64,000 nucleotides of DNA from an uncultured Muribaculaceae bacterium (GTDB lineage Bacteria; Bacteroidota; Bacteroidia; Bacteroidales; Muribaculaceae), in the NCBI GenBank assembly GCA_910584905.1, contig CAJUCQ010000024.1, forward strand, positions 1-64,000, read 5' to 3'. Within the stretch, counting starts at the first letter, position 1; every line of letters begins with the position of its first letter. Shown one piece after another: positions 32,403 to 42,400 of this stretch. The position numbers were made by a program, and so were the translations under genes. The notes under the pieces are model-generated. The model was not told the origin of the DNA and ran no database searches. It was given only the letters and a program-made list of their open reading frames with translations.

Positions 32403-32902
32403 TAGAAAGTGCCGCCCGCCGCGGCCTTGTAGTCGCCGCCTTCGTCTTTGCCTTCCTTGCCCTCGGGTCAACGGGCGGCGCCGGAGGCCTGCTCGCCCTC
32501 GCTTCGGGGATAGCAGGCATCGTCTACCTCATCCGTCAGCAATGCCTGCGCGACCGCGAGGCCCGCGCCGCCACCGGTCGCGGCGTCCCCGCCGCGGCCC
32601 TTGCCAGCTACGGCGTTGCGATATCATTCTTCGCCGCCCTCCCCGTAGCCCTCGCCGTCTACGTCATTCTCCGCTTCATCTTCCCGGATTATATCGTCAG
32701 TCAGCTCGAATATTCCGTCAACGTAATGGCGCAGATTCCCGAATACGCCCCGCTGACAGCGCAGCTTCAGCACATCCTTGACCACGGACCCGTGCCGACA
32801 CCCGCCGACATGATGGCCTCGGTGCTCATGATGATGATGCTCTCCGGACTGTTTATCGGCATCGCAGGCCTTATCATAGCAAAAACAATCAACCGCAAAT
32901 AA
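32390..32902 (+). CDS. DUF4199-family membrane protein
   Basis: This 170-residue membrane protein has four hydrophobic segments (about 11-27, 32-48, 70-95 and 140-163), matching the DUF4199 pattern. The function is unknown. In Bacteroidetes these genes often stand directly before a family 2 glycosyltransferase, as here, and may help it at the membrane. It overlaps the unknown gene before it by 13 bp and shares its final A with the next ATG (TAATG arrangement). Confidence 0.8.
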   Translation: MPPLIESAARRGLVVAAFVFAFLALGSTGGAGGLLALASGIAGIVYLIRQQCLRDREARAATGRGVPAAALASYGVAISFFAALPVALAVYVILRFIFPDYIVSQLEYSVNVMAQIPEYAPLTAQLQHILDHGPVPTPADMMASVLMMMMLSGLFIGIAGLIIAKTINRK

Positions 32903-33855
32903 TGGATATTTCAGTAATAGTGCCCCTATACAACGAAGCCGAGTCGCTCCCCGAACTCAAGGCTTGGATTGAGCGCGTGATGACCGAACACGGCTTTTCT
33001 TACGAAATAATATTCGTAAACGACGGCTCGACCGACGACTCGTGGGAAGTGATTCGCGGCCTCCGCAACCAAGACCCCGGGCATGTGCGCGGCATTTCTT
33101 TCCGCCGCAACTACGGCAAAAGCCCCGCCCTCAACACCGGCTTCGCCGCCGCCACCGGCGACGTCGTGATAACGATGGACGCCGACCTGCAGGACTCCCC
33201 CGACGAAATCCCCGAACTCTACCGCATGATTCGTGAGGAAGGCTACGACCTCGTCAGCGGATACAAAAAAAAGCGCTACGACCCCCTCTCGAAGACCATC
33301 CCGACGAAACTCTTCAACGCCACGGCCCGACGCGTCAGCGGCATCCGGAACCTCCACGACTTCAACTGCGGCCTGAAAGCATACGACGCAAAAGTCGTCA
33401 AACACATCGAAGTCTACGGCGACATGCACCGCTACATCCCTTATCTCGCAAAGCTCGCCGGTTTTCATAAAATAGGCGAAAAAGTGGTGCAGCACCGCGC
33501 GCGCAAATACGGCAAGACCAAATTCGGCCTCGACCGCTTTGTCAACGGCTATCTCGACCTGCTCACCCTGTGGTTCACGGGCCGTTTCGGCAAAAAACCG
33601 ATGCACTTTTTCGGCCTCCTCGGCTCGCTGATGTTCATGCTCGGCTTCGTAGCCGTGATTCTCGTCGGTGTGCTCAAACTCTACCACATGTATGCCGGAC
33701 ACAGCTACATCCTCGTCACCGACTCTCCCTACTTCTTCCTTGCCCTTACCCTCATGCTCCTCGGCTCCCAGCTCTTTCTCGCCGGATTCATCGGCGAGCT
33801 GGTGGTGCGCAACTCGCCGAAGCGCAACGAATATGAAATCGACGAACGCATTTAG
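32902..33855 (+). CDS. Family 2 glycosyltransferase, membrane-anchored (polyprenyl-P sugar type)
   Basis: This 317-residue enzyme resembles DPM1/GtrB-type transferases, which make polyprenyl-phosphate sugars. The GT-A domain (about 1-210) opens with DISVIVPLYNEAESLPELKA; VNDGSTDDSW and TMDADLQDSPDEIPE form the nucleotide-sugar and metal sites. Two membrane helices (about 235-260 and 275-300) close the protein, which is usual for GtrB-like proteins. The sugar and acceptor cannot be read from sequence. It follows the DUF4199 gene with a 1-bp overlap. Confidence 0.92.
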   Translation: MDISVIVPLYNEAESLPELKAWIERVMTEHGFSYEIIFVNDGSTDDSWEVIRGLRNQDPGHVRGISFRRNYGKSPALNTGFAAATGDVVITMDADLQDSPDEIPELYRMIREEGYDLVSGYKKKRYDPLSKTIPTKLFNATARRVSGIRNLHDFNCGLKAYDAKVVKHIEVYGDMHRYIPYLAKLAGFHKIGEKVVQHRARKYGKTKFGLDRFVNGYLDLLTLWFTGRFGKKPMHFFGLLGSLMFMLGFVAVILVGVLKLYHMYAGHSYILVTDSPYFFLALTLMLLGSQLFLAGFIGELVVRNSPKRNEYEIDERI

Positions 33856-33871
33856 CCCCCGATAAATCAAA

Positions 33872-34393
33872 ATGGAAACATTCCGCAACTTAGCTCTCGC
33901 GCGCTACTCATGCCGCGCATACGACTCATCCCGCATCCCTTCGCGCGCAATTCTCGCCGACATTCTCGAAGATGTGCGCATCGCCCCGTCGGCCTGCAAC
34001 CGCCAGCCGTGGCAATTTTGGGTCATTGATTCCGAAGGCCCCGCCCGCGACGCCGTCCTTGCCTCGTACGAACGCGAATGGATCCGCACCGCTCCGGCCT
34101 TTGTGGTCTGCCTCGGGATTGTCGACGAAGGCTGGGTGCGCCCCTATGACGGCCATTCGCATATCGACGTGGACCTCGCCATAGCCGCCGAGCACCTTTG
34201 CCTCGCCGCCACCGACCGCGGCCTCGCCACTTGCTGGGTATGCCATTTCGACCCCGAAAAACTCCGCGAAGGCCTTGAAATCCCCGACGGACTCCGCCCC
34301 GTGGCCATTATCCCCGTGGGCTATCCCGCCGAAGGCGTCGCCGCTCCCGAAAAGAAACGCAAATCACTCGAAGAAATCGTCAGATGGCTCTAA
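33872..34393 (+). CDS. Nitroreductase-family flavoprotein
   Basis: This 173-residue protein has the short nitroreductase fold. It begins FRNLALARYSCRAYDSS, where the R-x-S-x-R-like motif binds FMN phosphate, and continues with IAPSACNRQPWQFWVI. VDLAIAAEHLCLAATDRGL and CWVCHFDPEKLR form the later FMN and dimer parts. It should reduce nitro-aromatics, quinones or similar with NAD(P)H, but substrates are not predictable. It starts 16 bp after the glycosyltransferase and overlaps the following lipoprotein gene by 10 bp. Confidence 0.88.
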   Translation: METFRNLALARYSCRAYDSSRIPSRAILADILEDVRIAPSACNRQPWQFWVIDSEGPARDAVLASYEREWIRTAPAFVVCLGIVDEGWVRPYDGHSHIDVDLAIAAEHLCLAATDRGLATCWVCHFDPEKLREGLEIPDGLRPVAIIPVGYPAEGVAAPEKKRKSLEEIVRWL

Positions 34394-34920
34394 CCCGCGG
34401 CCTCGCCGCCTTGCCCCTTATCGTGGCCTGCATCGCCGGCGCATCCCTCCCGGCCTGCTCCACAAGCGGTTGCCTCGACAATCAGAGCGCAATCCCGCTC
34501 GCCGAGTTCTACTCCTCGGCCACCGGGCAGGCCATATCGCTCAACAACATCACAATCCGCGGAGTCGGCGCCCCGGCCGATTCCGCAATCCTCGTCGCGC
34601 CCCCGGCCGCATCCCAAGTCTACCTCCCGATGCGCTCCACCCGCAATTCGACTTCGTGGCGAATCAGCTATCAGCAACCCGGAATCGACGACCCGGCATT
34701 CGACGACGTCGTCACCTTCACCTACGACTCCGAGCCATACTTCGCATCCGCCGAATGCGGCGCAATGTACTGCTACCGCATCCGCAAAGTCGAATGCACA
34801 ACCAACCTGCTCGACTCCGTAAGCATCCTCGACTCGCTCATCACCAATGTCGACCGTCCGAGTATGCGATTCTATTTCCGAACAGCCGAAGAGCCCGGGG
34901 AGGAGGCTGAAACGATATGA
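34384..34920 (+). CDS. DUF6452-family lipoprotein
   Basis: This 178-residue secreted lipoprotein has a signal sequence and lipobox (SLPACSTSGC, Cys near 21). A beta-rich domain (about 30-165) ends with a conserved-looking YFRTAEEPGEEAE tail. It fits DUF6452, a Bacteroidales family found next to DUF6048 genes, as here. The two overlap by 4 bp (ATGA) and may act together at the outer membrane. Function unknown. Confidence 0.75.
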   Translation: MALTRGLAALPLIVACIAGASLPACSTSGCLDNQSAIPLAEFYSSATGQAISLNNITIRGVGAPADSAILVAPPAASQVYLPMRSTRNSTSWRISYQQPGIDDPAFDDVVTFTYDSEPYFASAECGAMYCYRIRKVECTTNLLDSVSILDSLITNVDRPSMRFYFRTAEEPGEEAETI

Positions 34921-35846
34921 AACCACGCATTGCCGTTCTCTTCGCTCTCGCCCTCGCCTTGATTCCGGCCTTTGCCGATTCGCCCGTCGGCGATGCCCCG
35001 CGCCGTCGCATCTCCCCCGTGAACAATGCCGCCACACGCACACAAGCCGTCAACGAAACGCGCAACGACACCGCAAAGATAAACGCCGCCCGCAGGGCCA
35101 AAAGCACATCCTACCGCGACGACCGCGGAATGCTCGTTTTTGTCGACACCGTCACCGGCGAAAAATGGGTCGACTCCACAGCCATGAGCACACTCCCGAA
35201 GATGAAACACCCCCTCCTGTATTCAGGAAGCGTAGGCGTAAACATCTGGGACCCCGTGATGCGTGCATTCGGGCAGCGCTACGGTCTGTTCGACGCATGG
35301 GTCCAGCTCAACCTCCACAACCGCTATCTACCCGTGTTCGAAGTCGGACTCGGCCAAATGGACCACCGCCCGAAAACATCCGATTTCACATTCCGAGTCC
35401 CCGCATCGGTATATTTCCGCATCGGCGCCGACTACAACTTCTTCTACAATTCCAACCCCGACTACCTCCTCGTCGCCGGCCTGCGCTACGGCTTCTCGCC
35501 CTTCAGCTACGAAGTGCGTGATATTGTCCTCGACTCGCCCTACTGGGACGAGACAGCCGTATTCGATATCCCCTCCCGCAACGCCACCGCAGGCTGGCTC
35601 GAACTCCGCCTTGGCGTAATAGTGAAAATCTGGGGCCCGATATCAATGGGATGGAATTTCAAGTACTCGAAGATGCTTCATGAGAGTAAAAGCGCAGTCG
35701 GTCAGCCGTGGTACGTCCCCGGCTTCGGCACTCGCGGCCCCGGTATCGGAGCCACATTCTCCGTCATTTACACCATTCCGCTCGAACGCCTGAACAAACC
35801 CGGCCGCACAGGGGTTATCAATGAAGATATAAACCCCGAAAAATGA
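34917..35846 (+). CDS. DUF6048-family outer-membrane beta-barrel protein
   Basis: This 309-residue protein has a signal peptide (about 1-20, IPAFA), a hydrophilic segment (about 21-90) and a beta-barrel-like part (about 95-300) with alternating aromatic residues (YFRIGADYNFFYN, LLVAGLRYGFSP, ELRLGVIVKIWG). It fits DUF6048, the usual partner of DUF6452. It overlaps the lipoprotein gene before it and the dehydrogenase gene after it by 4 bp each. Role unknown; a small outer-membrane barrel linked to a lipoprotein is the simplest reading. Confidence 0.78.
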   Translation: MKPRIAVLFALALALIPAFADSPVGDAPRRRISPVNNAATRTQAVNETRNDTAKINAARRAKSTSYRDDRGMLVFVDTVTGEKWVDSTAMSTLPKMKHPLLYSGSVGVNIWDPVMRAFGQRYGLFDAWVQLNLHNRYLPVFEVGLGQMDHRPKTSDFTFRVPASVYFRIGADYNFFYNSNPDYLLVAGLRYGFSPFSYEVRDIVLDSPYWDETAVFDIPSRNATAGWLELRLGVIVKIWGPISMGWNFKYSKMLHESKSAVGQPWYVPGFGTRGPGIGATFSVIYTIPLERLNKPGRTGVINEDINPEK

Positions 35847-36589
35847 AAAAAATAATTATCATAGGCGCATCTTCAGGCATGGGGATGCGAGTGGCGATGG
35901 ACTTCGCCCGTATGGGATGGCGTGTAGGTGTGGCCGCACGCCGCCTCGACCGCCTTCAGGAGATAAAAGCACAGTTTCCCGACCGCGTCGAAGCCATGGC
36001 CATTGACGTTGCGGCCCCCGATGCCGCCCGCCGCTTCGAAAGCCTCATCGAGCTTATCGACGGCATGGACGTCTTCCTCTATGCCGCAGGCACAGGCTGG
36101 CGAAACCCCTCGCTCGACCCCGCAGTCGAAGCCCGCACAATCGACGTCAACGTCCGCGGATTCACGGCCATAGTCACCTCAGCCTGCCGCTACTTCGCCC
36201 GCACCGCCAACCGTACACCCGGACAAATCGCCGTAATCACCTCGGTGGCCGGAGCACGAGGCCTCGGCATCTCGCCAGCATACTCCGCCTCCAAACGCTA
36301 TCAGTGGAACTATCTCGACGCCATTGACCAGCTCGCTCATGCCTCACGCATCAACGTCGACATCACCGACATCCGCCCCGGATTCGTCGACACGGCTCTC
36401 CTTGCCGACGACCCCCGCAAAGACTCGCTACCCATGCTGATGAGCATCGATTACGTCGCCCCGCTTATCGAAAAAGCTGTCCTCCGTCGCCGCCGCGTGG
36501 CATATATCGACTCCCGCTGGGCTGTCATGACAGCCCTGATGCGCGCGGTCCCGGCTTCGCTGTGGCGCAGGCTATCCTTTGACTTATAG
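35843..36589 (+). CDS. Short-chain dehydrogenase/reductase
   Basis: This 248-residue classical SDR begins IIIIGASSGMGMRVAMDFA, the dinucleotide-binding Gly-rich loop. The catalytic Ser lies in ITSVAGARG and the Tyr-x-x-x-Lys in AYSASKRYQW. The C-terminus (about 190-248) is basic and hydrophobic (RRRRVAYIDSRWAVMTALMRAVP), suggesting membrane contact. The substrate is unknown. Last gene of the operon that begins with PBP1A; a strong hairpin follows. Confidence 0.88.
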   Translation: MKKIIIIGASSGMGMRVAMDFARMGWRVGVAARRLDRLQEIKAQFPDRVEAMAIDVAAPDAARRFESLIELIDGMDVFLYAAGTGWRNPSLDPAVEARTIDVNVRGFTAIVTSACRYFARTANRTPGQIAVITSVAGARGLGISPAYSASKRYQWNYLDAIDQLAHASRINVDITDIRPGFVDTALLADDPRKDSLPMLMSIDYVAPLIEKAVLRRRRVAYIDSRWAVMTALMRAVPASLWRRLSFDL

Positions 36590-36612
36590 TGTGTTCTGCC
36601 GAAAAGACCATA

Positions 36613-36641
36613 TTGCGGCCGCCCCACCAGGGCGGCCGCAA
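36613..36641 (+). terminator. Hairpin ending the PBP1A-to-SDR operon
   Basis: TTGCGGCCGCCC (36613-36624) pairs perfectly with GGGCGGCCGCAA (36630-36641) around a 5-nt loop, 24 bp past the SDR stop. The downstream T content is modest (ACATTTT), so termination may be incomplete. It lies upstream of clpB. Confidence 0.6.
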
Positions 36642-36709
36642 ACATTTTCGGCATGCCTTTTGTTATTAATGGAAAGCAAAAAACTATCCACGCGTAAAGA
36701 CTACACTTT

Positions 36710-39307
36710 ATGAACTTCAACAATTTTACTATCAAATCGCAGGAGGCAATCCAGAAAGCCGTCGAAATCACCCGCGGCTCAGGCTCGCAGTCAATCGAGC
36801 CGGTGCATCTCCTCAAAGGCGTCATTGAGGAAGGCGAGTCGCTCGTGAAGTTCATCTTCCAGAAAATCGGCGCCAACCTGCAAGGCATAAGCGCCAAAGT
36901 CGACGCCGAAATCGCCGCGCAACCCAAGGTGTCGGGCGGCGAGCCCTATCTCTCGCGGACATCCAACGACGTCCTTCAGAAAGCACTCGACATAGCCAAG
37001 AAAGCCGGCGACGAATACGTCACCCTCGAAGCCCTCCTTCTTGCCATTTTCGACGTCAACTCCCCCGCCTCCACAATCCTTAAGGACTACGGCGTAGGAA
37101 GCAAAGAACTGCAGGCCGCCGTCGACGAGCTCCGCAAAGGCAAAAAAGCCACCGACCAAAGCGCCGAAGAAACATACAACGCCCTATCGAAATACGCCAT
37201 AAACCTCAACGAACGCGCCCGGCAGGGCAAACTCGACCCAGTGATCGGCCGCGACGAAGAAATCCGACGTGTGCTCCAGATTCTTTCACGACGCACAAAA
37301 AACAACCCAATGCTCATCGGCGAACCCGGCACCGGCAAAACAGCCATAGCCGAAGGCCTCGCACACCGCATTGTCCGCGGCGACGTCCCCGAGAATCTGC
37401 GCTCCAAACAAATATACTCCCTCGACATGGGCGCCCTCGTCGCCGGCGCAAAATACAAAGGCGAATTCGAAGAACGCCTCAAGGCTATCGTCAACGAAGT
37501 CACCGGAGCCGACGGCGAGATTATACTCTTCATCGACGAAATCCACACACTCGTCGGAGCCGGTAAAGGCGAAGGCGCCATGGACGCCGCAAACATCCTC
37601 AAGCCCGCGCTCGCGCGTGGCGAACTCAGAAGCATAGGCGCAACAACCCTCGACGAATATCAGAAATACTTCGAGAAAGACAAAGCCCTCGAACGCCGTT
37701 TCCAGAAAGTCATGGTTAACGAACCCGACGAGGCCTCGGCAATAGCCATCCTCCGCGGACTGAAAGAACGCTACGAAAACCACCACAAGGTGCGCATCCG
37801 CGACGAAGCGATTATCGCCGCCGTCCAGCTCTCCGAACGCTATATCACCGACCGCTTCCTCCCCGACAAAGCCATCGACCTTATCGACGAGGCCGCTTCG
37901 AAACTCAAACTCGAAATCGACTCGGTGCCGCAGGCCCTCGACGACATCACTCGCCGCATAGCCCAGATGGAAATCGAGCGCGAAGCCATCAAGCGCGAAG
38001 ACGACAAAGACCGCGTCCGCGACATCGAAAAACGTATCGCCGAACTCCGCGAGGAGGAAAAAGAATACTCCGCCAAGTGGAAAGCCGAGCGCGAGCTGAT
38101 ATCTAAAATACAACAAAACAAAATCGACATCGAACAGCTCAACTTCGATGCTGACCGCGCCGAACGCGAGGGCGACTACGCTAAAGTAGCCGAAATCCGC
38201 TACTCCAGCATTCAGGCAAAAGAGCGGGAAAACGCCGCAATCCAGCAGCAGCTCAAAGACATGCAGGGCGAGCGTGCGCTCATCAAAGAAGAAGTCGACG
38301 CCGACGACATCGCCGACGTCGTATCCCGCTGGACCGGAATCCCCGTCAAGAAAATGGCCCGTAGCGAACAGGAAAAACTCCTTCACCTCGAAGTCGAGCT
38401 CCATTCGCGCGTCGTCGGGCAAGACGAAGCTATCCGCGCCATCGCCGACGCCGTGCGCCGCTCGCGCGCAGGCCTCAACGACCCCCGTCGCCCGATCGGC
38501 TCATTCATTTTCCTCGGAACGACAGGCGTCGGAAAAACCGAACTCGCCAAAGCCCTCGCCGAATACCTCTTCGACGACGAAAACATGATGACGCGTATCG
38601 ACATGAGCGAATATCAGGAGAAACACTCCGTGAGCCGTCTCGTCGGCGCCCCTCCCGGATACGTCGGTTACGACGAAGGCGGACAGCTCACCGAAGCCGT
38701 AAGGCGCAAACCTTACTCCGTAGTCCTCTTCGACGAAATCGAAAAGGCCCACCCAGATGTATTCAACATCCTCCTGCAGGTTCTCGACGACGGACGCCTC
38801 ACCGACAACAAAGGCCGAAACGTCAACTTCAAGAACACCATCATAATCATGACCTCGAACATGGGTTCGGCCCTCATCCGCGACAATTTCGCCGCGATGA
38901 CCCCCGAAAACCGCGACGAGACCGTCGAAAAAACCAAGACTCAGGTCCTCGACATGCTCAAGCAGACGATACGCCCCGAGTTCCTCAACCGTATCGACGA
39001 GATTATAATGTTCACTCCCCTCAACCGCGAGGAAATCGAAGAAATCGTAGGCCTCCAGATTGAAGGCATCCGCAAGATGCTCTTGCAGTCAAGTGGCATC
39101 GACCTCAGGATTACCCCCAAAGCGCTAAGCTTCCTCGCCGACGAAGGCTTTGACCCCGAATTCGGTGCTCGACCCGTCAAGCGCGCCATCCACAGGCTCG
39201 TCCTCAATCAGCTCTCAAAAGACATCCTCGCGCGCAAGGTCGACCGCTCCAACCCCATAGTCATCGACACAACCGACGACGGCACCGACCTCATATTCAA
39301 AAACTGA
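36710..39307 (+). CDS. clpB: ATP-dependent disaggregase ClpB
   Basis: This 865-residue Hsp100 chaperone rescues aggregated proteins together with DnaK. The N-terminal Clp domain (about 1-145) is followed by AAA+ domain 1 with Walker A GEPGTGKTAIAEG (near 204) and a Walker B LFIDEIHTLVGAG. The coiled-coil middle domain (about 400-535) and AAA+ domain 2 with GTTGVGKTELAKAL (near 605) and VVLFDEIEKAH follow. Length and order are those of ClpB, not ClpA or ClpC. Preceded by a 120-bp gap without a recognised promoter box; no heat-shock element was found. A clear terminator follows. Confidence 0.96.
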   Translation: MNFNNFTIKSQEAIQKAVEITRGSGSQSIEPVHLLKGVIEEGESLVKFIFQKIGANLQGISAKVDAEIAAQPKVSGGEPYLSRTSNDVLQKALDIAKKAGDEYVTLEALLLAIFDVNSPASTILKDYGVGSKELQAAVDELRKGKKATDQSAEETYNALSKYAINLNERARQGKLDPVIGRDEEIRRVLQILSRRTKNNPMLIGEPGTGKTAIAEGLAHRIVRGDVPENLRSKQIYSLDMGALVAGAKYKGEFEERLKAIVNEVTGADGEIILFIDEIHTLVGAGKGEGAMDAANILKPALARGELRSIGATTLDEYQKYFEKDKALERRFQKVMVNEPDEASAIAILRGLKERYENHHKVRIRDEAIIAAVQLSERYITDRFLPDKAIDLIDEAASKLKLEIDSVPQALDDITRRIAQMEIEREAIKREDDKDRVRDIEKRIAELREEEKEYSAKWKAERELISKIQQNKIDIEQLNFDADRAEREGDYAKVAEIRYSSIQAKERENAAIQQQLKDMQGERALIKEEVDADDIADVVSRWTGIPVKKMARSEQEKLLHLEVELHSRVVGQDEAIRAIADAVRRSRAGLNDPRRPIGSFIFLGTTGVGKTELAKALAEYLFDDENMMTRIDMSEYQEKHSVSRLVGAPPGYVGYDEGGQLTEAVRRKPYSVVLFDEIEKAHPDVFNILLQVLDDGRLTDNKGRNVNFKNTIIIMTSNMGSALIRDNFAAMTPENRDETVEKTKTQVLDMLKQTIRPEFLNRIDEIIMFTPLNREEIEEIVGLQIEGIRKMLLQSSGIDLRITPKALSFLADEGFDPEFGARPVKRAIHRLVLNQLSKDILARKVDRSNPIVIDTTDDGTDLIFKN

Positions 39308-39332
39308 AAATCTCTTTAACCGCAACCACAAT

Positions 39333-39373
39333 CCGGCCCCCCGGGCGCATCGCGCCTCAGGGCCGGTTTTTTT
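39333..39373 (+). terminator. Rho-independent terminator after clpB
   Basis: CCGGCCC (39333-39339) pairs with GGGCCGG (39360-39366), with an inner GGGCGC/GCGCC extension, followed by seven T (39367-39373). It lies 26 bp past the clpB stop, between convergent clpB and sprA. Confidence 0.85.
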
Positions 39374-39453
39374 GCGCCCTAGCCGCAAACAGAAGCCTGC
39401 CTCAAGAAACTATCGAGGAGTGGAAAGGAAGCTGGGTGCCAACTTTCATTTTG

Positions 39454-42400
39454 CTATCTTGCGAGCGACAGGTTTATCGAGATGCCGTATGACGAGTTGG
39501 TCGTGGGGTAGGAGCTTGTGGTGACAAGGGGCGTGTTGACCTGATGGTCGAAGTAGGCCTGAAGTGTGATGCGCTTGCTCAGGATGTAAGAGGCCGTGAA
39601 GTTGATGCCGAGGGTGTTGGCCCCGGACGTCGGCTGTGTGTAGTTGCTCTCGATGCGGCGGATGAGGGCCTGCGTGTTCTGGAATGAGAAGTCGGCGTTA
39701 AGCGTCAGGTCGTTGCTTACGCCCTGAGCCGAACCTTTCATCTTGAGCACGGTGTTGAAGCCGATGATTTTGTAGCCCACGCCTACGGTGATGCCCTTGG
39801 TCGTGGCCTCGACGACCTGCCCGGCCGACGTGTTGAGCGTGAGAGTGCGCTGGTCGCGCCACTCGGCGTTGAACTGGAGGTCGTTTTTCATCGTCGCTTT
39901 CACGCCGAAGAGAGGCGCGAAGCGCTCGGTGATGGCCACCGATGAAATGTTGAACGGCGACGACGGCACGGGCAGTCCCGAGAGCTCGTCGAGCGTGAAG
40001 CCGAGATTGCCCCCGTCGGCGCTTACCCAGTTGAGATACGACGAGAACGACCCCACGGAGTAGGTGCACTGATAGGCGTGGCTCAGCGTAAAGCTCTTGA
40101 AGATATTGCGCATGTTGCCCATATTGATAAGGCCGTCATAGGTGACGCGCCAGTTCGGAAGCACGCTCGAGAAATCGGGGAAGGGATTGAGCGTGACGCT
40201 CTCGGCCGAACTGCCGGAATATGCCGCCATAAATGCCGGGATGAGCACGTCCGACGACGTCCGGCTCACTTCGCCCGTAGCGGGCGAGAAGGGCTTGCCC
40301 GCTTCGGGGGTGCCGGCGATGAAGCCTCCGTCGGGGTAGCGGAGGCCGGCGTACTGAGCCTCGACGCGGTCGCGGATTTCAGGGATATTCGCGAGGAAGG
40401 TGTTGAAGGCCGCCGAGTTGTAGCCGTCGTCGGCTTTCGAGCTTCTGAGCGCGGTGCCGAGCGCCATGTGAGTCTTGGTGTACGACCCGGCGAGCGACGT
40501 AGGCATGCCGTCGTACATAAACTGCACCTGCGACGTGCGGTTGTCCGTGCGGTTGAACGTCAGCTGTATCTTGAAGCCCTTGAAGATTTCGAGGTTCGCC
40601 TCGATGTTAAGCTCGTTGGTGCGCCCCCACACGGCAGGCGACGTCTGGCCGTCGTCGGTGATGAGCCAGCCGCGGTCGAGGGCCTTGCGGATATAGCTTT
40701 CGTCAGTGAAGCCGAAGGCGAAGTCGAGCCCCGGAGCCATAGGCCCGTATGAGGTGCTTTCTCCGAAGATGTTGCCGATTTCGGGGCGGAAGAGCGGCAG
40801 GCTCATCGTCCGGGTGTTGCGGTAGCGGACTGATACGTTTCGAGGCGACATCACAAGTCGCGTGGCGTATTCGCCTATTTCGCGCATCAGGCTCTTCTCG
40901 TCCTTGAGGAGTTCAAGGACGGTGAACTTGATGTTTTGGTCGCCGCGTGTGAGGATTTCGACGTTGTTGGCGTCGATAATCTTTGTCTTGACGGCGAAGG
41001 GCTTGTTGCCGTCGGCCGTCACGGCTGTTACCTTCACCTTTTTGGTGCGGAGGTTGTGTTTGATGACGAGCGTCGTGTCGGGTTTGAGGGCGAAGGCCTT
41101 TTCGAAGCGCTTGGGTTTGCGTGTCGTCGTGTTGGGGCGGCGTGTGTTGGCAAAGCGCTTGTTCACCTCTTTGAGGAATGTGATTTTGTTGTAGAAGCCC
41201 TCGAAGTTGATGCGCCCGTCGGCGTTCCATGCCGCCTGATTGGCTATGGAGTTGCCCATCGACGTGCCGTCGATGGTGGCGCCGCGGTCCCAGCGATAGG
41301 TGGCGTTGTAGCTGACGTTGGCCGTGAGGAAGTCGAGGAACGGTATTTTCGAGAAGGGCGCGCGGTATTGGCCCGTGAAGGTCTGGTTGTAGGCCCACGG
41401 CGTGCCCATTGAGCGTATCGACTGCCACACCGTGTCTTTCCATTCCTTGTACTTGTCAGGGAAGAGCTTGCGGTTGACGGCGCCGACCGTTTCCTCGATG
41501 CGGGCCGACGTGTTGGAGTTGAAGGTGAGGCTGAGTGTCTTGGTGATGTTCCAGGTCAGCGCGAGCTGGCGGTCCCACAGGAAGTTCTTGCTCACCGAAA
41601 CGGGCAGCTGGAACATCTGGTCGGTCTCCGAGCGCGTCTGCTGTTCGTAGTAGTAGCGGCTCATGTTGGTCTGGAACGAGATATTCGTCGGCAGCCAGTT
41701 GAGCTCCCATTCCTTGAGGAAACGCGCGTTTTTATTCTTCGACTTCAGGCCCTTGAAGGGTTTGAAGGCCTTGAAGTAGGGCGAATAGTTATACTGGAGA
41801 GCGCCGCGATAGTCGTTGGTGTTTTCGTATTCGGTCGTCGGGTCGTTTTTTGACTGCTTGCTGAACGAGAAGTTTACCGTGAAGTTCGCCGGGTCCCAAG
41901 GCATGGGGTTTTTGCTCTTGACGTCGAATTTAAGCCCCGAGAGCGAGAAGTTCTGTATAGACGTGCGCTCGACAGCGTATGAGCTTATGGAGTCGCGCTC
42001 GGCCTTTGTCGTGCAGTCGTTGAGGGCGTCTTTGAGGAGCACATCCTGGTCAAGGGGATTGTATTTCGGCGATGTTTTCTCCTCGCTGCGCGAGTAGTAG
42101 ACAGGAGCGCGAAGCTTGGCCTTCTCGGGGAGGAAGCGCCCGAGGTCGGCCTGAACGGCCACGTTATACTGCTGGAAATCGTCGAGCCGGCGCTCGTTCA
42201 GGCTTTGGTCTACGCCGCCGAAGCCTGCTGTCTCGAAGTGGCCGCCGAGGTTCAGCGTGGCCACGTCCGAGAGTGCCAGCGTGGCGTTGGCCTTGGCCGC
42301 CCAGCCGCCCTCTTCGGCAAAATCGGTCACCTTAAGTTCGTTCACCCACACGGTGCCGTCCTTCGTAGTGGCCGAGTTGTTGCGGATGCCTATGAGGATG

